A stretch of DNA of 41,020 nucleotides from Terriglobia bacterium (GCA_021325175.1 JAJPHS010000129.1:1-41020), one strand, 5' to 3'. Shown: positions 1 to 8,075, counted from the first letter of the stretch. Notes: a model not told the origin generated them from the letters alone. Made by a program: numbers and translations.

Positions 1-2
1 AG

Positions 3-1322
3 AACAGCAGCGCGGGCCAGGAGGCGGCGCTGTCTATTCCGCTGACGAAAGAAGAATCAGCACCGGTTGGGCCTGCGCCGGATCGCGTTACGAACGAATC
101 GGAACCAGCGCCGCCTTTGGTCCAGTTCGTTGGCGCGGGCGTGTCCGTCAATCGAGCGAAGGCAAAGAGCAACACCGGAGAAAAGGCAGTGCCGGATTGC
201 AAAGGTAAGGAAGCGGCCAAGAGCATCGCTGGCCATGAGGCTTCGCCGACTCGGAGGCAGGCGGCGAATCGCGAGCTTCCGGCCGAAACACGCAATGACG
301 CCAAGCCTGGCCATCCTCAGACGATGATGGTCCGGGCGCTTCCCGCAACCGCGGTGATGGTGAACACGCAACCGCCGAGTTGTGCTGGTTCGGATAACAT
401 AAACGGCGGTGCCACTCGCATTGCGCCGGAATCGGCGGGTGGTGAGGGATCGGCGCAGAATGCATGTAGTGTTATTGATGGGACCGATTTACCCGCCGCG
501 CCGCCGCCAGAGGCGCGCGTAGAGGCGATGCCAATCCCGGCGCCGCGCGTGAGCGCACCTCCGGCCGCCGACGCGCCGATCGCGTTCACCGCCCGATTAA
601 CCTTATCTCCACCCGATGTTTCTCCTGCACTACCCTCTACTCCTAAAGCGGCGGCGGAGCAATCCGCCGCCCCATCTTCAAAGGATGGCGCGGGCGAAAA
701 GATGGAAGCGATAAAGAAAATCGCCGTGAGCGCCGGAAAGCCGCGCGAAGGAAATGCCCACGAAGATCCGCCGCCGGCCGATTCTGAGGCCGCGGAGATT
801 GTCCGAAGCGCGCCGGAGCCGGCAGCCGCGATCGAGCGCCAGGTTTCGGCCAACAGGGCCGCGGAAACAAACGATGCCGCCGCGCCGGCGCCGCGAATGG
901 CAGAAGTTCCGATGGTCCCGCCGGCGCTCGCGCCTTCGGCTCCGGCGCAGCAAATCGCCGTGCGAGTCTCGCCCAAGGATGGCGCTTCGGTCGATTTGCA
1001 CGTGGCCGAGCGCGGCGGAGAAATTCATGTTTCGGTCCGGACGCCGGACGAGGCGCTGCAAACCTCGCTTCGCCAGGACTTGGAAACGCTTGCGAACTCG
1101 CTGGAACGCGCGGGGTATCGGGCCGAAACGTTCACCCCGCGCGAGATTGCGGTCGCGGCGCCGCGGGAAGGCGCGATGCAGCCGTCGAATTCGCGCGGGA
1201 ACGATTCGGATGCGCCGGGCGGACGCGGCGGATCGGGCAATTCGTCAAATCCGCGGCAGCAGCAGCAATCGCGCGGTCAGAATGCAAAAAATTGGCTGGA
1301 AGAACTGGAGAATTCGAAATGA
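3..1322 (+). CDS. fliK: Flagellar hook-length control protein FliK-like, 5'-truncated by window edge
   Basis: The frame is open from base 3, so the gene starts upstream of the window; 439 residues are visible. Most of it is a low-complexity Ala/Pro/Glu-rich region, as expected for the disordered ruler part of FliK. The last ~120 residues hold a FliK C-terminal-type (Flg_hook) domain: a segment from about base 954 (VRVSPKDGASVDLHV), a short strand (GGEIHVSVRT), then a helix ending LERAGY. In the family this protein measures hook length and switches the export gate from hook to filament substrates through FlhB, which is encoded at the other end of this block. The tail is Gly/Ser/Asn/Gln rich. 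Its TGA overlaps the flgD ATG (ATGA), so the two are translationally coupled. The assignment rests on the C-terminal domain plus context; the long linker carries no family signal. Confidence 0.75.
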   Translation, partial: NSSAGQEAALSIPLTKEESAPVGPAPDRVTNESEPAPPLVQFVGAGVSVNRAKAKSNTGEKAVPDCKGKEAAKSIAGHEASPTRRQAANRELPAETRNDAKPGHPQTMMVRALPATAVMVNTQPPSCAGSDNINGGATRIAPESAGGEGSAQNACSVIDGTDLPAAPPPEARVEAMPIPAPRVSAPPAADAPIAFTARLTLSPPDVSPALPSTPKAAAEQSAAPSSKDGAGEKMEAIKKIAVSAGKPREGNAHEDPPPADSEAAEIVRSAPEPAAAIERQVSANRAAETNDAAAPAPRMAEVPMVPPALAPSAPAQQIAVRVSPKDGASVDLHVAERGGEIHVSVRTPDEALQTSLRQDLETLANSLERAGYRAETFTPREIAVAAPREGAMQPSNSRGNDSDAPGGRGGSGNSSNPRQQQQSRGQNAKNWLEELENSK

Positions 1323-1633
1323 GCACCTCACCGATCAATTTCAGCGGCAATACGAGCGCCGCGGGCAATCCCGCAAGCACACAGCCGAATGGCGTAAGCA
1401 CGCTGGCGAATGAAAATGTTTTTCTGCAACTGCTGGTGGCGCAGTTGAGGTATCAGGATCCGACGCAGCCCGCCGATGGAACGCAGTTCGTTACGCAGCT
1501 CGCCGAGTTCACCAACGTTTCGAACACCACGGAAATGACCAGCGATCTGGATTCGATGAACAAGAATCTTTCGACCCTCACGGCGGATTTAACTCCGCCG
1601 CCGGCCACCACCGGCGCAAATTCCAATTCCTAG
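1319..1633 (+). CDS. flgD: Flagellar hook-capping protein FlgD, short form
   Basis: Encodes 104 residues containing the FlgD N-terminal signature FLQLLVAQLRYQDPTQPAD followed by FVTQLAEFTNVSNTTEM. FlgD forms the scaffold cap on which FlgE hook subunits assemble. Typical FlgD proteins are about 220-240 residues, with a C-terminal FnIII/Tudor-like part; here the protein stops shortly after the N-terminal conserved region in a Pro/Ala/Asn tail. Nothing suggests a frameshift, because flgE begins 13 bases later with its own Shine-Dalgarno sequence. The start was set at the ATG that overlaps the fliK stop (1319), which leaves the conserved block at the usual distance from the N-terminus. An in-frame upstream start at 1292 would lie wholly inside fliK and is less likely. 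Confidence 0.88.
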   Translation: MSTSPINFSGNTSAAGNPASTQPNGVSTLANENVFLQLLVAQLRYQDPTQPADGTQFVTQLAEFTNVSNTTEMTSDLDSMNKNLSTLTADLTPPPATTGANSNS

Positions 1634-1645
1634 AACGGAGCAATC

Positions 1646-2893
1646 ATGTCTACATCTTTTTCCACCGCACTTTCCGGCCTGAACGCCTATAGCACGGCGA
1701 TTTCTGTCGTCGGCAACAATCTGGCGAATCTGGACACGACGGGATTCAAGACGGTGAACGTTGAATTTCAGGACCTGGTGACGCAATCGATCGGCGCGGA
1801 TTTGGGCGCGACGCAGGTCGGCTTCGGCGTGGGCACACCGATCACGCTAACCAATTACGGGCAGGGCGCGCTCGAATCTACCGGCGGAGCTTTGGACGCG
1901 GCGATTCAGGGCGACGGATTTTTTATCGTCAGCGCGAAAGGCACCGGCAATACCGAATACACGCGCGGCGGCAGCTTTTCCGTGAACACCCAGGGGTTCC
2001 TGACGACGGCCTCGGGCGATCTGGTGCAGGGCTGGAGCATGAACAACGGAGTGGTGGATACGAATCGGGCTCCGGGAAATATCAGCGTGCCGGTGGGGCA
2101 ACTGGCGCCGCCGGTGGCGACGACGTCGATGTCGGCGAGCTTGAACCTGAACTCGGCCGCGGCCGCGGGAACCTCGTTTTCGACCTCGATCCAGGTTTAC
2201 GATTCGCTGGGTACGGCGCACACCGTGACGATAACGTTCACGCAATCGGGCACGCCGAATCAGTGGAATTACTCGGTGAGCGTTCCGAACTCGGATCTGG
2301 CGAATCCGCCCTACACTCCGGTCACCGGCACACTGACGTTTGACAGCAACGGCAACCTGACCAGCCCGGCGGCGACCGATGCGCCGATTCAGGTGCCGAT
2401 CACGGGCTTGGCCGACGGCGCTTCGGACATGAACATTACCTGGAGCCTGTACAACGGAACGACGCCGGATATTACGCAGTACGCGCAATCCTCGGCGGCT
2501 TCGGCGCAGTCCCAGAACGGGCAGGCGGCGGCGAATCTGGTGAGCATCGGCTTGGCAAACGGCGGCCAGGTGCTGGCGCAGTATTCCGATGGCCAGCAAG
2601 TGGTGGTGGGGCAGATGGCGATGGCGCAGATCGAGAATCCGGATTCGCTGGTTGCGGCGGGAAACAGCAACTATCAGGCCAGCGCGTTGACGGCCTTGCC
2701 CGCGATCGGGCTGCCGGGAACGGGCGGGCGCGGCACGGTGGTCGGCGGATCGGTGGAGGCGTCCAACGTCAATATCGCGACGGAGTTTACTGACTTGATC
2801 GTCTATCAGCAAGGTTATGAAGCGAACGCGCATGTCGTAACCACTGAAAATCAGTTGAGCCAGACGACGATCAATCTGACGCAGGGAGCATAG
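1646..2893 (+). CDS. flgE: Flagellar hook protein FlgE
   Basis: 415 residues, close to the usual FlgE length. The N-terminus (FSTALSGLNAYSTAISVVGNNLAN) is the flagellar rod/hook signature, followed by TTGFK; GFFIVS at about residue 91 belongs to the FlgE/F/G core. The C-terminus (SNVNIATEFTDLIVYQQGYEAN, then QLSQTTINL) is the helical flg_bbr_C region that packs with the N-terminal helix inside the hook. The middle is Ser/Thr/Ala-rich, like the surface-exposed D1/D2 domains. A GGAG lies 6-9 bases upstream of the ATG. FlgE is exported by the FliPQR-FlhB gate encoded downstream and polymerises under the FlgD cap encoded just upstream. Confidence 0.95.
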   Translation: MSTSFSTALSGLNAYSTAISVVGNNLANLDTTGFKTVNVEFQDLVTQSIGADLGATQVGFGVGTPITLTNYGQGALESTGGALDAAIQGDGFFIVSAKGTGNTEYTRGGSFSVNTQGFLTTASGDLVQGWSMNNGVVDTNRAPGNISVPVGQLAPPVATTSMSASLNLNSAAAAGTSFSTSIQVYDSLGTAHTVTITFTQSGTPNQWNYSVSVPNSDLANPPYTPVTGTLTFDSNGNLTSPAATDAPIQVPITGLADGASDMNITWSLYNGTTPDITQYAQSSAASAQSQNGQAAANLVSIGLANGGQVLAQYSDGQQVVVGQMAMAQIENPDSLVAAGNSNYQASALTALPAIGLPGTGGRGTVVGGSVEASNVNIATEFTDLIVYQQGYEANAHVVTTENQLSQTTINLTQGA

Positions 2894-2899
2894 CGATCC

Positions 2900-3148
2900 G
2901 TGGCCGCCCTCGAAGAGCTGGGACACCTCGCCGACATCCCCATGGATGTGAATGTCGAGCTGGATCGCACCACGATGAAGGTGAGGGAAATTTTATCGCT
3001 CGCCAAGGGCAGCATCATTCGCATGACGCGCTCCGCCGGAGAAAACATGGACATCGTGATCGGCGGGGCGCGGTTGGGTTCGGGGGAGATCGTGATCATA
3101 GAAGACACGGTCGGGGTCCGGATTACGGACTTTCAGGAGGACAATTAG
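2900..3148 (+). CDS. fliN: Flagellar switch protein FliN, minimal SpoA-domain form
   Basis: 82 residues starting at GTG 2900. Almost the whole protein is one SpoA (surface presentation of antigens) domain: DIPMDVNVELDRTTMKVREI, then LAKGSIIRM, and near the end GEIVIIEDTVGVRI. FliN is a C-ring component that binds FliM and takes part in torque generation and rotation switching. Typical FliN proteins are about 110-140 residues with an N-terminal extension that is missing here. It sits between flgE and fliO, only 6 bases after flgE and 3 before fliO. No fliM is present between flgE and fliN, and none is visible elsewhere in this window. Confidence 0.9.
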   Translation: MAALEELGHLADIPMDVNVELDRTTMKVREILSLAKGSIIRMTRSAGENMDIVIGGARLGSGEIVIIEDTVGVRITDFQEDN

Positions 3149-3151
3149 CGG

Positions 3152-3418
3152 ATGGAAACGGCTCGCGAGGTCCTCTCGGTGCTGGCGGTTTTCGCCCTGC
3201 TGGGCGCGGCCTTATGGACGCTGCGAAGCGGAGGATGGGTGAAACTTCGCGCGATGCGCGCATCGGGATGCCGGCGCCTGGAATCGATCGAGCGCTTGCC
3301 GCTGACGCCGAATCATGCGCTGCACCTGGTGCGTATCGGTGATCAGGAAATGGTGGTCGCGACTCATCCGCAAGGCTGCGCGCTGCTGATCGAGAACCAC
3401 AACGGAGAAGCGCGGTGA
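3152..3418 (+). CDS. fliO: Flagellar biosynthesis protein FliO
   Basis: 88 residues with one N-terminal membrane span (about residues 6-24, VLSVLAVFALLGAALWTL) and a small cytoplasmic domain containing RLESIERLPLTPNHALHLVRIGD, the usual FliO pattern of a short beta-rich domain with a conserved LTP...L.LV.. stretch. FliO assists assembly of the FliP ring of the export gate. It is a poorly conserved family, so the call leans on size, topology, this motif and its position between fliN and fliP. Its stop overlaps the fliP GTG start (GTGA). Confidence 0.85.
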   Translation: METAREVLSVLAVFALLGAALWTLRSGGWVKLRAMRASGCRRLESIERLPLTPNHALHLVRIGDQEMVVATHPQGCALLIENHNGEAR

Positions 3419-4146
3419 AAACGATAATCGCGATGGCGGCGCTTGCCGCGAGGCCGGGACTGGCGGCGGCATCGGACTCGCTGCTCGGCGTGACGCTGGT
3501 GCAGGATAAGACGGGACACGCCTTGAGCGTACCCATGCAGATTCTGCTGTTGTTCACGGCGATGACGCTGTTGCCGGCCATCCTGATGGCGCTAACGCCG
3601 TTTCTGCGGATCACCATCGTGCTACATTTTCTGCGGCAGGCGCTGGGGACGCAAACCGCACCCTCCAATCCGGTGCTGGTGGCGCTGGCGTTGTTTCTGG
3701 CGCTGATCATCGTGCAGCCGGTCGCGGTGCAAGTTTATCACCAGGGATGGGAGCCGCTGGAAAACGGACAGGTCAGCGCGTCGCAGGCCTGGGATCAGGC
3801 ATCCGGACCGATTAAAACATTTCTGCTGAAATTCGCGCGTGAAAAAGACATTCAGCTCTTTATCGAGCTGGGACACTCGCCCGCGCCGGCCAAGCCGTCC
3901 GATGTTCCGATCAGCGCGCTTGCGCCAGCTTACGTGCTGAGTGAGTTGAAGGCGGCGTTTCAGATCGGAGCGGTGCTGTTCCTGCCGTTTCTGATCATCG
4001 ATCTTGTGGTCGCCTCGGTAACGCTATCGCTTGGGATGGTGCAGTTGCCGCCGGCTATGATCTCGGCGCCGTTCAAAATTTTGTTATTCGTGCTGGTGGA
4101 CGGATGGAATCTGGTAGTGGGCTCACTGGTGAGGAGTTTCTATTAA
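3415..4146 (+). CDS. fliP: Flagellar export gate protein FliP
   Basis: 243 residues, usual length. An N-terminal hydrophobic stretch ending in AAAS resembles the cleavable signal peptide known for FliP. The family signature is clear: LRITIVLHFLRQALGTQTAPSN, then LALFLALII. After it come a periplasmic segment and the C-terminal spans (AFQIGAVLFLPFLIIDLVVAS, and SLGMVQLPP with PFKILLFVLVDGW). FliP is the core of the FliP5Q4R1 export gate of the flagellar type III secretion apparatus. It starts at GTG 3415 within a 4-base overlap with fliO; the next gene begins immediately after the stop. Confidence 0.96.
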   Translation: MKTIIAMAALAARPGLAAASDSLLGVTLVQDKTGHALSVPMQILLLFTAMTLLPAILMALTPFLRITIVLHFLRQALGTQTAPSNPVLVALALFLALIIVQPVAVQVYHQGWEPLENGQVSASQAWDQASGPIKTFLLKFAREKDIQLFIELGHSPAPAKPSDVPISALAPAYVLSELKAAFQIGAVLFLPFLIIDLVVASVTLSLGMVQLPPAMISAPFKILLFVLVDGWNLVVGSLVRSFY

Positions 4147-4416
4147 ATGACAATAGCGGGTGTTGTCGATTTGATGCGCGGCGCGCTGCTGACCACGTTC
4201 TGGCTCAGCCTGCCGATTCTAGCGGCCGGGTTCGTAATCGGGATCGTGATGAGCCTGATTCAGATTCTCACCTCGATTCAGGATTCGGGCTTCAACGCAG
4301 TGCCGCGGCTCACGGCCTTTCTGGCGGCCTTCGTTCTGTCGATGCCGTGGATGCTGGGCAAGCTGATCTCCTATACGGAGGTTTTGTTCGGCGACCTGGG
4401 AAAATTCGCGCGCTGA
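4147..4416 (+). CDS. fliQ: Flagellar export gate protein FliQ
   Basis: 89 residues with two membrane spans, typical of FliQ. The conserved pattern is LLTTFWLSLPILAAGFVIG, then MSLIQILTSIQDSGFNAVPR, then the second span and a terminal helix. FliQ lines the export channel with FliP and FliR. The ATG follows the fliP stop with no gap, and fliR starts one base after the fliQ stop, the classic fliPQR arrangement. Confidence 0.95.
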   Translation: MTIAGVVDLMRGALLTTFWLSLPILAAGFVIGIVMSLIQILTSIQDSGFNAVPRLTAFLAAFVLSMPWMLGKLISYTEVLFGDLGKFAR

Positions 4417-4417
4417 A

Positions 4418-5185
4418 ATGACGCTCGGACTGCCGCTGGCGGCGATGATCGCGTTCCTGCTGGTGCTGGCTCGCGTGGCGGGCGTGATTGCCTTCCTGCC
4501 GATTCCGGGTTTTCGCGCCGCGCCGATGCCGGTTCGTGCCGCTCTGGCGATGGCGATCGCGTTTTGCTTATTCCCCGTTTGGCCGCGGCTCGCCGATGCG
4601 CTGCCGTCATTCGGCGCGCTGGCGGCCGCCGCGTGCTCCGAAGCCGGGCTCGGTCTGATCATCGGACTCGCCGTGGCGTTCCTCATTGAAGGATTTCAGA
4701 TGGCGGCGCAGGTGCTCGGCGTGCAGGCGGGATATGGATTCGCCTCTACCATCGACCCGTCGAGCCAGGCGGATTCGGGCGTGCTGCAAGTACTGATGGG
4801 ACTGGTTTCCGGTTTGCTGTTTTTCGCGACCGGGATTCATCGCGAAATCATCCGCGTTCTCGGCGCGAGCTTTGAAAAATTCCCCGCGGGCTCATGGGCT
4901 CCGGCGATATCGAGCATGGATGGAATTGCGCGACTGGGCGGCGGGATGTTCACGCTCGGGCTGCGATTGGCCATGCCGGTGATGGCGATGCTGTTTCTGC
5001 TGGAGCTGGCGCTGGCGCTGCTTGGCAGGATCGCGCAGCAGTTGAATCTGCTGTCCCTTTCGTTTCCGGTGAAGATGCTGGCCGCGCTGGCGATGCTGGT
5101 GGCCTTGGGCCCCGTGATGGCGGAGCTGTTCGAGGGCGCCTCGGGCGCAACGATGTCGGCCATCTGGGACATGCTTCGTGGCTGA
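4418..5185 (+). CDS. fliR: Flagellar export gate protein FliR
   Basis: 255 residues, usual length, strongly hydrophobic with about six membrane spans. Recognisable FliR segments are RVAGVIAFLPIPGFR near the N-terminus, AFLIEGFQMAAQVLGVQAGYGFASTIDP in the middle (residues about 86-113), and the C-terminal LLGRIAQQLNLLSLSFPVK. FliR completes the FliPQR gate and contacts FlhB. The 3' end overlaps the flhB start by 8 bases. Confidence 0.95.
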   Translation: MTLGLPLAAMIAFLLVLARVAGVIAFLPIPGFRAAPMPVRAALAMAIAFCLFPVWPRLADALPSFGALAAAACSEAGLGLIIGLAVAFLIEGFQMAAQVLGVQAGYGFASTIDPSSQADSGVLQVLMGLVSGLLFFATGIHREIIRVLGASFEKFPAGSWAPAISSMDGIARLGGGMFTLGLRLAMPVMAMLFLLELALALLGRIAQQLNLLSLSFPVKMLAALAMLVALGPVMAELFEGASGATMSAIWDMLRG

Positions 5186-6239
5186 GCAGCGCACCGAGCA
5201 GCCGACCAAACGGCGCGTCGACCGGGCGCGCCGCGAAGGCAATTTTGCGGTCAGCCGCGAGTTCATTTCCGCGGTTCATTTCGCGGGATTCGTCACGCTG
5301 GCGGTTTGCTTCAGCGGAATATTCGTGATGCGCCTGGCGCGGATCATGCGCATCCTGCTGGCGCGCGCCTTCGATGCCGAACTCACCGCGCCTCGGGTGG
5401 TCGCGCTTTTCCGCGACGTCGTACTGCCATCGCTTGAGCCCGCGCTGGCTGCCGCGGCGGGATTAGTGGTGCTGGCGATCTTGGCCCAGCTCGCCACCAC
5501 GCGCATGGGAATTTCTATTTCCAACCTCGCGCCGAATTTCAAACGCCTCAACTTTCTAAAAAATATTTCCAATCTGCCCGCGCGCAATCTTCCGTCGTTT
5601 TTACAGGCGCTCGCGCTGCTGCCGCTGGTAGCGCTGCTGGTCTATTACGAGGCGACGGAAAATCTGGGCGCGTTGCTCGATCTCTCCTGGATGGGACCGC
5701 AAGTGGCCGCGGCGCGCATAGGCGCCGTGGTCGAGACCCTGCTGTGGCGCGCCTCGGGATTGTTCCTCGTCGCCGGATTTATTGAACTGATCTGGCAGCG
5801 GCGGCGCTACACGAACCAGCTCCGCATGACCAAGCAGGAGCTTCGCGACGAGGCCAAGGAAACCGACGGGAATCCGCAAACGAAGATGCGCGTGCGGCGC
5901 ATCCAGCGCGACCTGTTCCGCCGCCAGATGATGAAGGAGATTCCGAAGGCCACCGCGGTGATCGTCAACCCGACGCATTTCGCCGTGGCGATACGCTATC
6001 TCGCCAACGCGCCCGGCGCGCCGAAGGTAATCGCCAAGGGAAAAAACTATCTGGCCCTTCGAATCCGCCAGCGCGCCATTGAGCACCAGATCCCGATCAT
6101 CGAAAATCCGCCGCTGGCGCAGGCTCTGTATAAATCCGTCGAGGTGGGACAGGAGATCCCGGGTCATCTTTATCGCGCCGTCGCGGAAATCCTGGCCTAT
6201 ATCTATCGATTGATGGGCGGGCACTTACCGGGCCAGTGA
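5178..6239 (+). CDS. flhB: Flagellar export switch protein FlhB
   Basis: 353 residues, usual length. The N-terminus (AEQRTEQPTKRRVDRARREG) is the conserved FlhB start; four membrane spans follow, then the cytoplasmic linker (MTKQELRDEAKETDGNP) and the autocleavage motif NPTH at residues 264-267. Family knowledge: cleavage between N and P lets FlhB switch export specificity from rod/hook to filament substrates in response to FliK, whose gene opens this block. The C-terminal domain retains AKGKNYLALRIRQRA and ENPPLAQALYKSVEVGQEIP. Starts at GTG 5178, overlapping fliR. FlhA, expected nearby in many genomes, does not follow; the block ends here and a 78-base gap leads to an unrelated gene. Confidence 0.96.
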   Translation: MAEQRTEQPTKRRVDRARREGNFAVSREFISAVHFAGFVTLAVCFSGIFVMRLARIMRILLARAFDAELTAPRVVALFRDVVLPSLEPALAAAAGLVVLAILAQLATTRMGISISNLAPNFKRLNFLKNISNLPARNLPSFLQALALLPLVALLVYYEATENLGALLDLSWMGPQVAAARIGAVVETLLWRASGLFLVAGFIELIWQRRRYTNQLRMTKQELRDEAKETDGNPQTKMRVRRIQRDLFRRQMMKEIPKATAVIVNPTHFAVAIRYLANAPGAPKVIAKGKNYLALRIRQRAIEHQIPIIENPPLAQALYKSVEVGQEIPGHLYRAVAEILAYIYRLMGGHLPGQ

Positions 6240-6317
6240 CAGCCTCCGTTTAAACGTTACAAGTCCTGCAACGGGCGCCACCGAAGCCGCGTCGAATAAG
6301 CAGGAGGACGGACACGG

Positions 6318-6845
6318 ATGAAAATACTACAACGGAAATTGTTAGTGTTAGCGGCGCTGGCCGTGGCCGCGGCGCCGATGTTTGCGAAATCGCCCAAAAA
6401 CCCGCCGAGCTTGGCGGATAAGGTCATGCATGAGTTGAATATGCTGCCGTACTACACCGTTTTCGATGACGTTTCATTCCGTGTGGACGGCAGCACGGTT
6501 ACGCTCTTCGGCGATGTCACCCAGCCGTGGCTGAAAACGGACGCCGAAAATGCCGTGAAACAGGTTGAAGGCGTAACGCGCGTGAACAATGAGATCAACG
6601 TTCTGCCGCTTTCCCCGATGGATCATCAGATCCGTCTGGCGGAGTATCGTGCAATTTACGGCTACCCCGCCTTACAGCGCTACGGTGTGGGAAATTACCG
6701 GCCCATCCGCATCATTGTCAATAACGGCCACGTCAAGCTGGTCGGGACGGTTTCAAGCGAGATGGACAAACAACTGGCCTATACTCGCGCAAATAGTGTT
6801 CCGAACGTGTTCTCGGTTGAAAACGATCTACAGGTGCAGAAGTAA
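6318..6845 (+). CDS. Exported protein with two BON domains
   Basis: 175 residues. An N-terminal signal peptide (Lys/Arg, then LLVLAALAVAAAPMFA) indicates export. The mature part holds two BON-type units: residues about 35-95 (VDGSTVTLFGDV, then AENAVKQVEGVTRVNNEINV) and about 115-173 (NNGHVKLVGTVSS, then ANSVPNVFSVENDLQV). BON domains are small alpha/beta modules thought to bind phospholipid or peptidoglycan, and are found in periplasmic stress proteins such as OsmY. An AGGAGG lies about 10 bases before the ATG. It is separated from flhB by 78 bases and followed by a terminator at 6904-6940, so it is probably its own transcript. The exact role is unknown. Confidence 0.85.
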   Translation: MKILQRKLLVLAALAVAAAPMFAKSPKNPPSLADKVMHELNMLPYYTVFDDVSFRVDGSTVTLFGDVTQPWLKTDAENAVKQVEGVTRVNNEINVLPLSPMDHQIRLAEYRAIYGYPALQRYGVGNYRPIRIIVNNGHVKLVGTVSSEMDKQLAYTRANSVPNVFSVENDLQVQK

Positions 6846-6903
6846 GGCATCGGATCGCCTGGACGCAGTCACACCCTTCTCGCGGTTACCAGGAGATCCG
6901 GCG

Positions 6904-6940
6904 GCGGCCCGCGTCCCTCCGGCACGGGCCGCTGTTTTTT
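6904..6940 (+). terminator. Rho-independent terminator after the BON-domain gene
   Basis: GCGGCCCG (6904-6911) pairs perfectly with CGGGCCGC (6925-6932) across a 13-base loop and is followed by TGTTTTTT (6933-6940). It lies 58 bases downstream of the BON-gene stop and about 40 bases before the next gene, the right place to end that transcript. This is the clearest intrinsic terminator I found in the window. Confidence 0.8.
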
Positions 6941-6979
6941 GGGGGAACCTGTTATTCTGGGGTCGGAAGGAGTTCGGCC

Positions 6980-7318
6980 ATGGGTTGCGGGTGCGGTGGC
7001 GGGGGAATGACCCCGCCCAAAGTGGAGGAGACGAAGTCGGGTCGGAAGGTTTTCTGCGTGAAGTTTCAGCGCGAGATGCCGGGCCTGGACGAAGTGCCGT
7101 TTGACAATCACCCCCTCGGCCAGCGCATTTACGAAAACGTATCCAAAGAAGCGTGGAAGCTGTGGCTCGAACAGATGAAGATGATCATGAACGAGTACCG
7201 GCTGAATCTGGGCACCCAGGAGGCGCAGGAATTTTTACTCAAGCAGATGGAAGATTACTTCTTCGGCGAAGGAGCGGCGTTCCCCCCGGGTTATGTTCCG
7301 CCTCGGGCCAAGAACTGA
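6980..7318 (+). CDS. YggX-family Fe(II)-trafficking / oxidative-damage protein with Cys-Gly N-terminal extension
   Basis: 112 residues. From about residue 20 it follows the YggX family: VFCVKFQREMPGLDEVPF, GQRIYENVSKEAWKLWLEQMKMIMNEYRLNL, and a C-terminal EYFF-like stretch (MEDYFFGEG). In enteric bacteria YggX protects Fe-S clusters and is proposed to handle labile Fe(II). The family cysteine lies in the first strand (FCVKF). This copy carries an extra N-terminus, MGCGCGGGGM, not usual in YggX. The start is well supported: GGAAGGAG at 6965-6972 sits 7 bases before the ATG, whereas the next Met (7007) has no better site. The downstream gene overlaps its 3' end by 26 bases. Confidence 0.85.
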   Translation: MGCGCGGGGMTPPKVEETKSGRKVFCVKFQREMPGLDEVPFDNHPLGQRIYENVSKEAWKLWLEQMKMIMNEYRLNLGTQEAQEFLLKQMEDYFFGEGAAFPPGYVPPRAKN

Positions 7319-8075
7319 AATTTCCGCCGTTTTTTTACTTGCACCGGCGCTTCTGCCGGCTGCTGCTTTCACCACGAAGCTCCAGAAACAGACGATCCTT
7401 GCCTGGGATCGATACATCGCGCATTTCGAGCACTCTGATCTGGAGAGCGAGCCCTTGCAGCCGGGAGGGGAGGAACCGGTTTTGACGGACCTGAATCCGG
7501 ATGGCCGCGGAATCGATGGAGAGGTTCCCGGTGGATACATCCACCATTGGCGGGGCGTGGTGCGGCTCTCCGCTACGCGCCTGGATCGCATCGTAGCGGT
7601 GCTTGAAGACTACGCCGATTGGCGCGAGATTTATTCTCCCGATGTAAAGCTCGCCTCGGCCATCCCGACGGCGGTGGAGGGCGGGCGTGGATACGATCTG
7701 CGGCTGGTGAGCGAACAGATCGACGGACTTCTGCACTTTGCCTTCGACGCGCATTTTCATGTGCGCTTCCGCCGCCTGGGAGATTGGACGCTGATCGATT
7801 CGCGTTCCTACGATATCCGCGAAAGCAACAGCGGCCACGCGCCATTCACGGATCTGCTGCCAGAGGGCAACGATCATGGCATCGCCTGGCGCATCCACAC
7901 GTATTGGAGGCTGCGCGAAATCGATGGGGCGGCCTACGCGGAGTGCCAGGTGATCACGCTGTCGCGCAAGCCGCTCTTCGGCACCACCGGGCATATCAAA
8001 GGGCGGGCGCGCGAATCGCTCCGGGCCACGATGGTTCACACCCGAAATCGCGCGATGGCGCTCGAGCAGCGATAA
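7293..8075 (+). CDS. Exported hypothetical protein, possible START/SRPBCC-like fold
   Basis: 260 residues. The N-terminus has two Arg then a hydrophobic run (ISAVFLLAPALLPAAAF), a likely signal peptide. The body has alternating strands such as YIHHWRGVVRLSATRLDRIVAVLEDYADW and ends with an amphipathic helix (GRARESLRATMVHTRNRAM), the layout of SRPBCC/START-like lipid-binding domains; this is a fold impression, not a family match. The start overlaps the end of the YggX-like gene by 26 bases and has no clear Shine-Dalgarno sequence, so expression probably depends on translation of the upstream gene. A TTG further in would remove part of the hydrophobic segment. Substrate unknown. Confidence 0.65.
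   Translation: MFRLGPRTEISAVFLLAPALLPAAAFTTKLQKQTILAWDRYIAHFEHSDLESEPLQPGGEEPVLTDLNPDGRGIDGEVPGGYIHHWRGVVRLSATRLDRIVAVLEDYADWREIYSPDVKLASAIPTAVEGGRGYDLRLVSEQIDGLLHFAFDAHFHVRFRRLGDWTLIDSRSYDIRESNSGHAPFTDLLPEGNDHGIAWRIHTYWRLREIDGAAYAECQVITLSRKPLFGTTGHIKGRARESLRATMVHTRNRAMALEQR

Noticed and set aside
1847..2926. Long minus-strand open frame opposite flgE
   Set aside because: The translation is Arg/His-rich with no family pattern; flgE on the plus strand is complete and well supported. It is a GC-rich antisense shadow.
6247..6256. Palindrome CGTTTAAACG between flhB and the BON-domain gene
   Set aside because: Ten bases without promoter elements placed around it; too short to claim as an operator.
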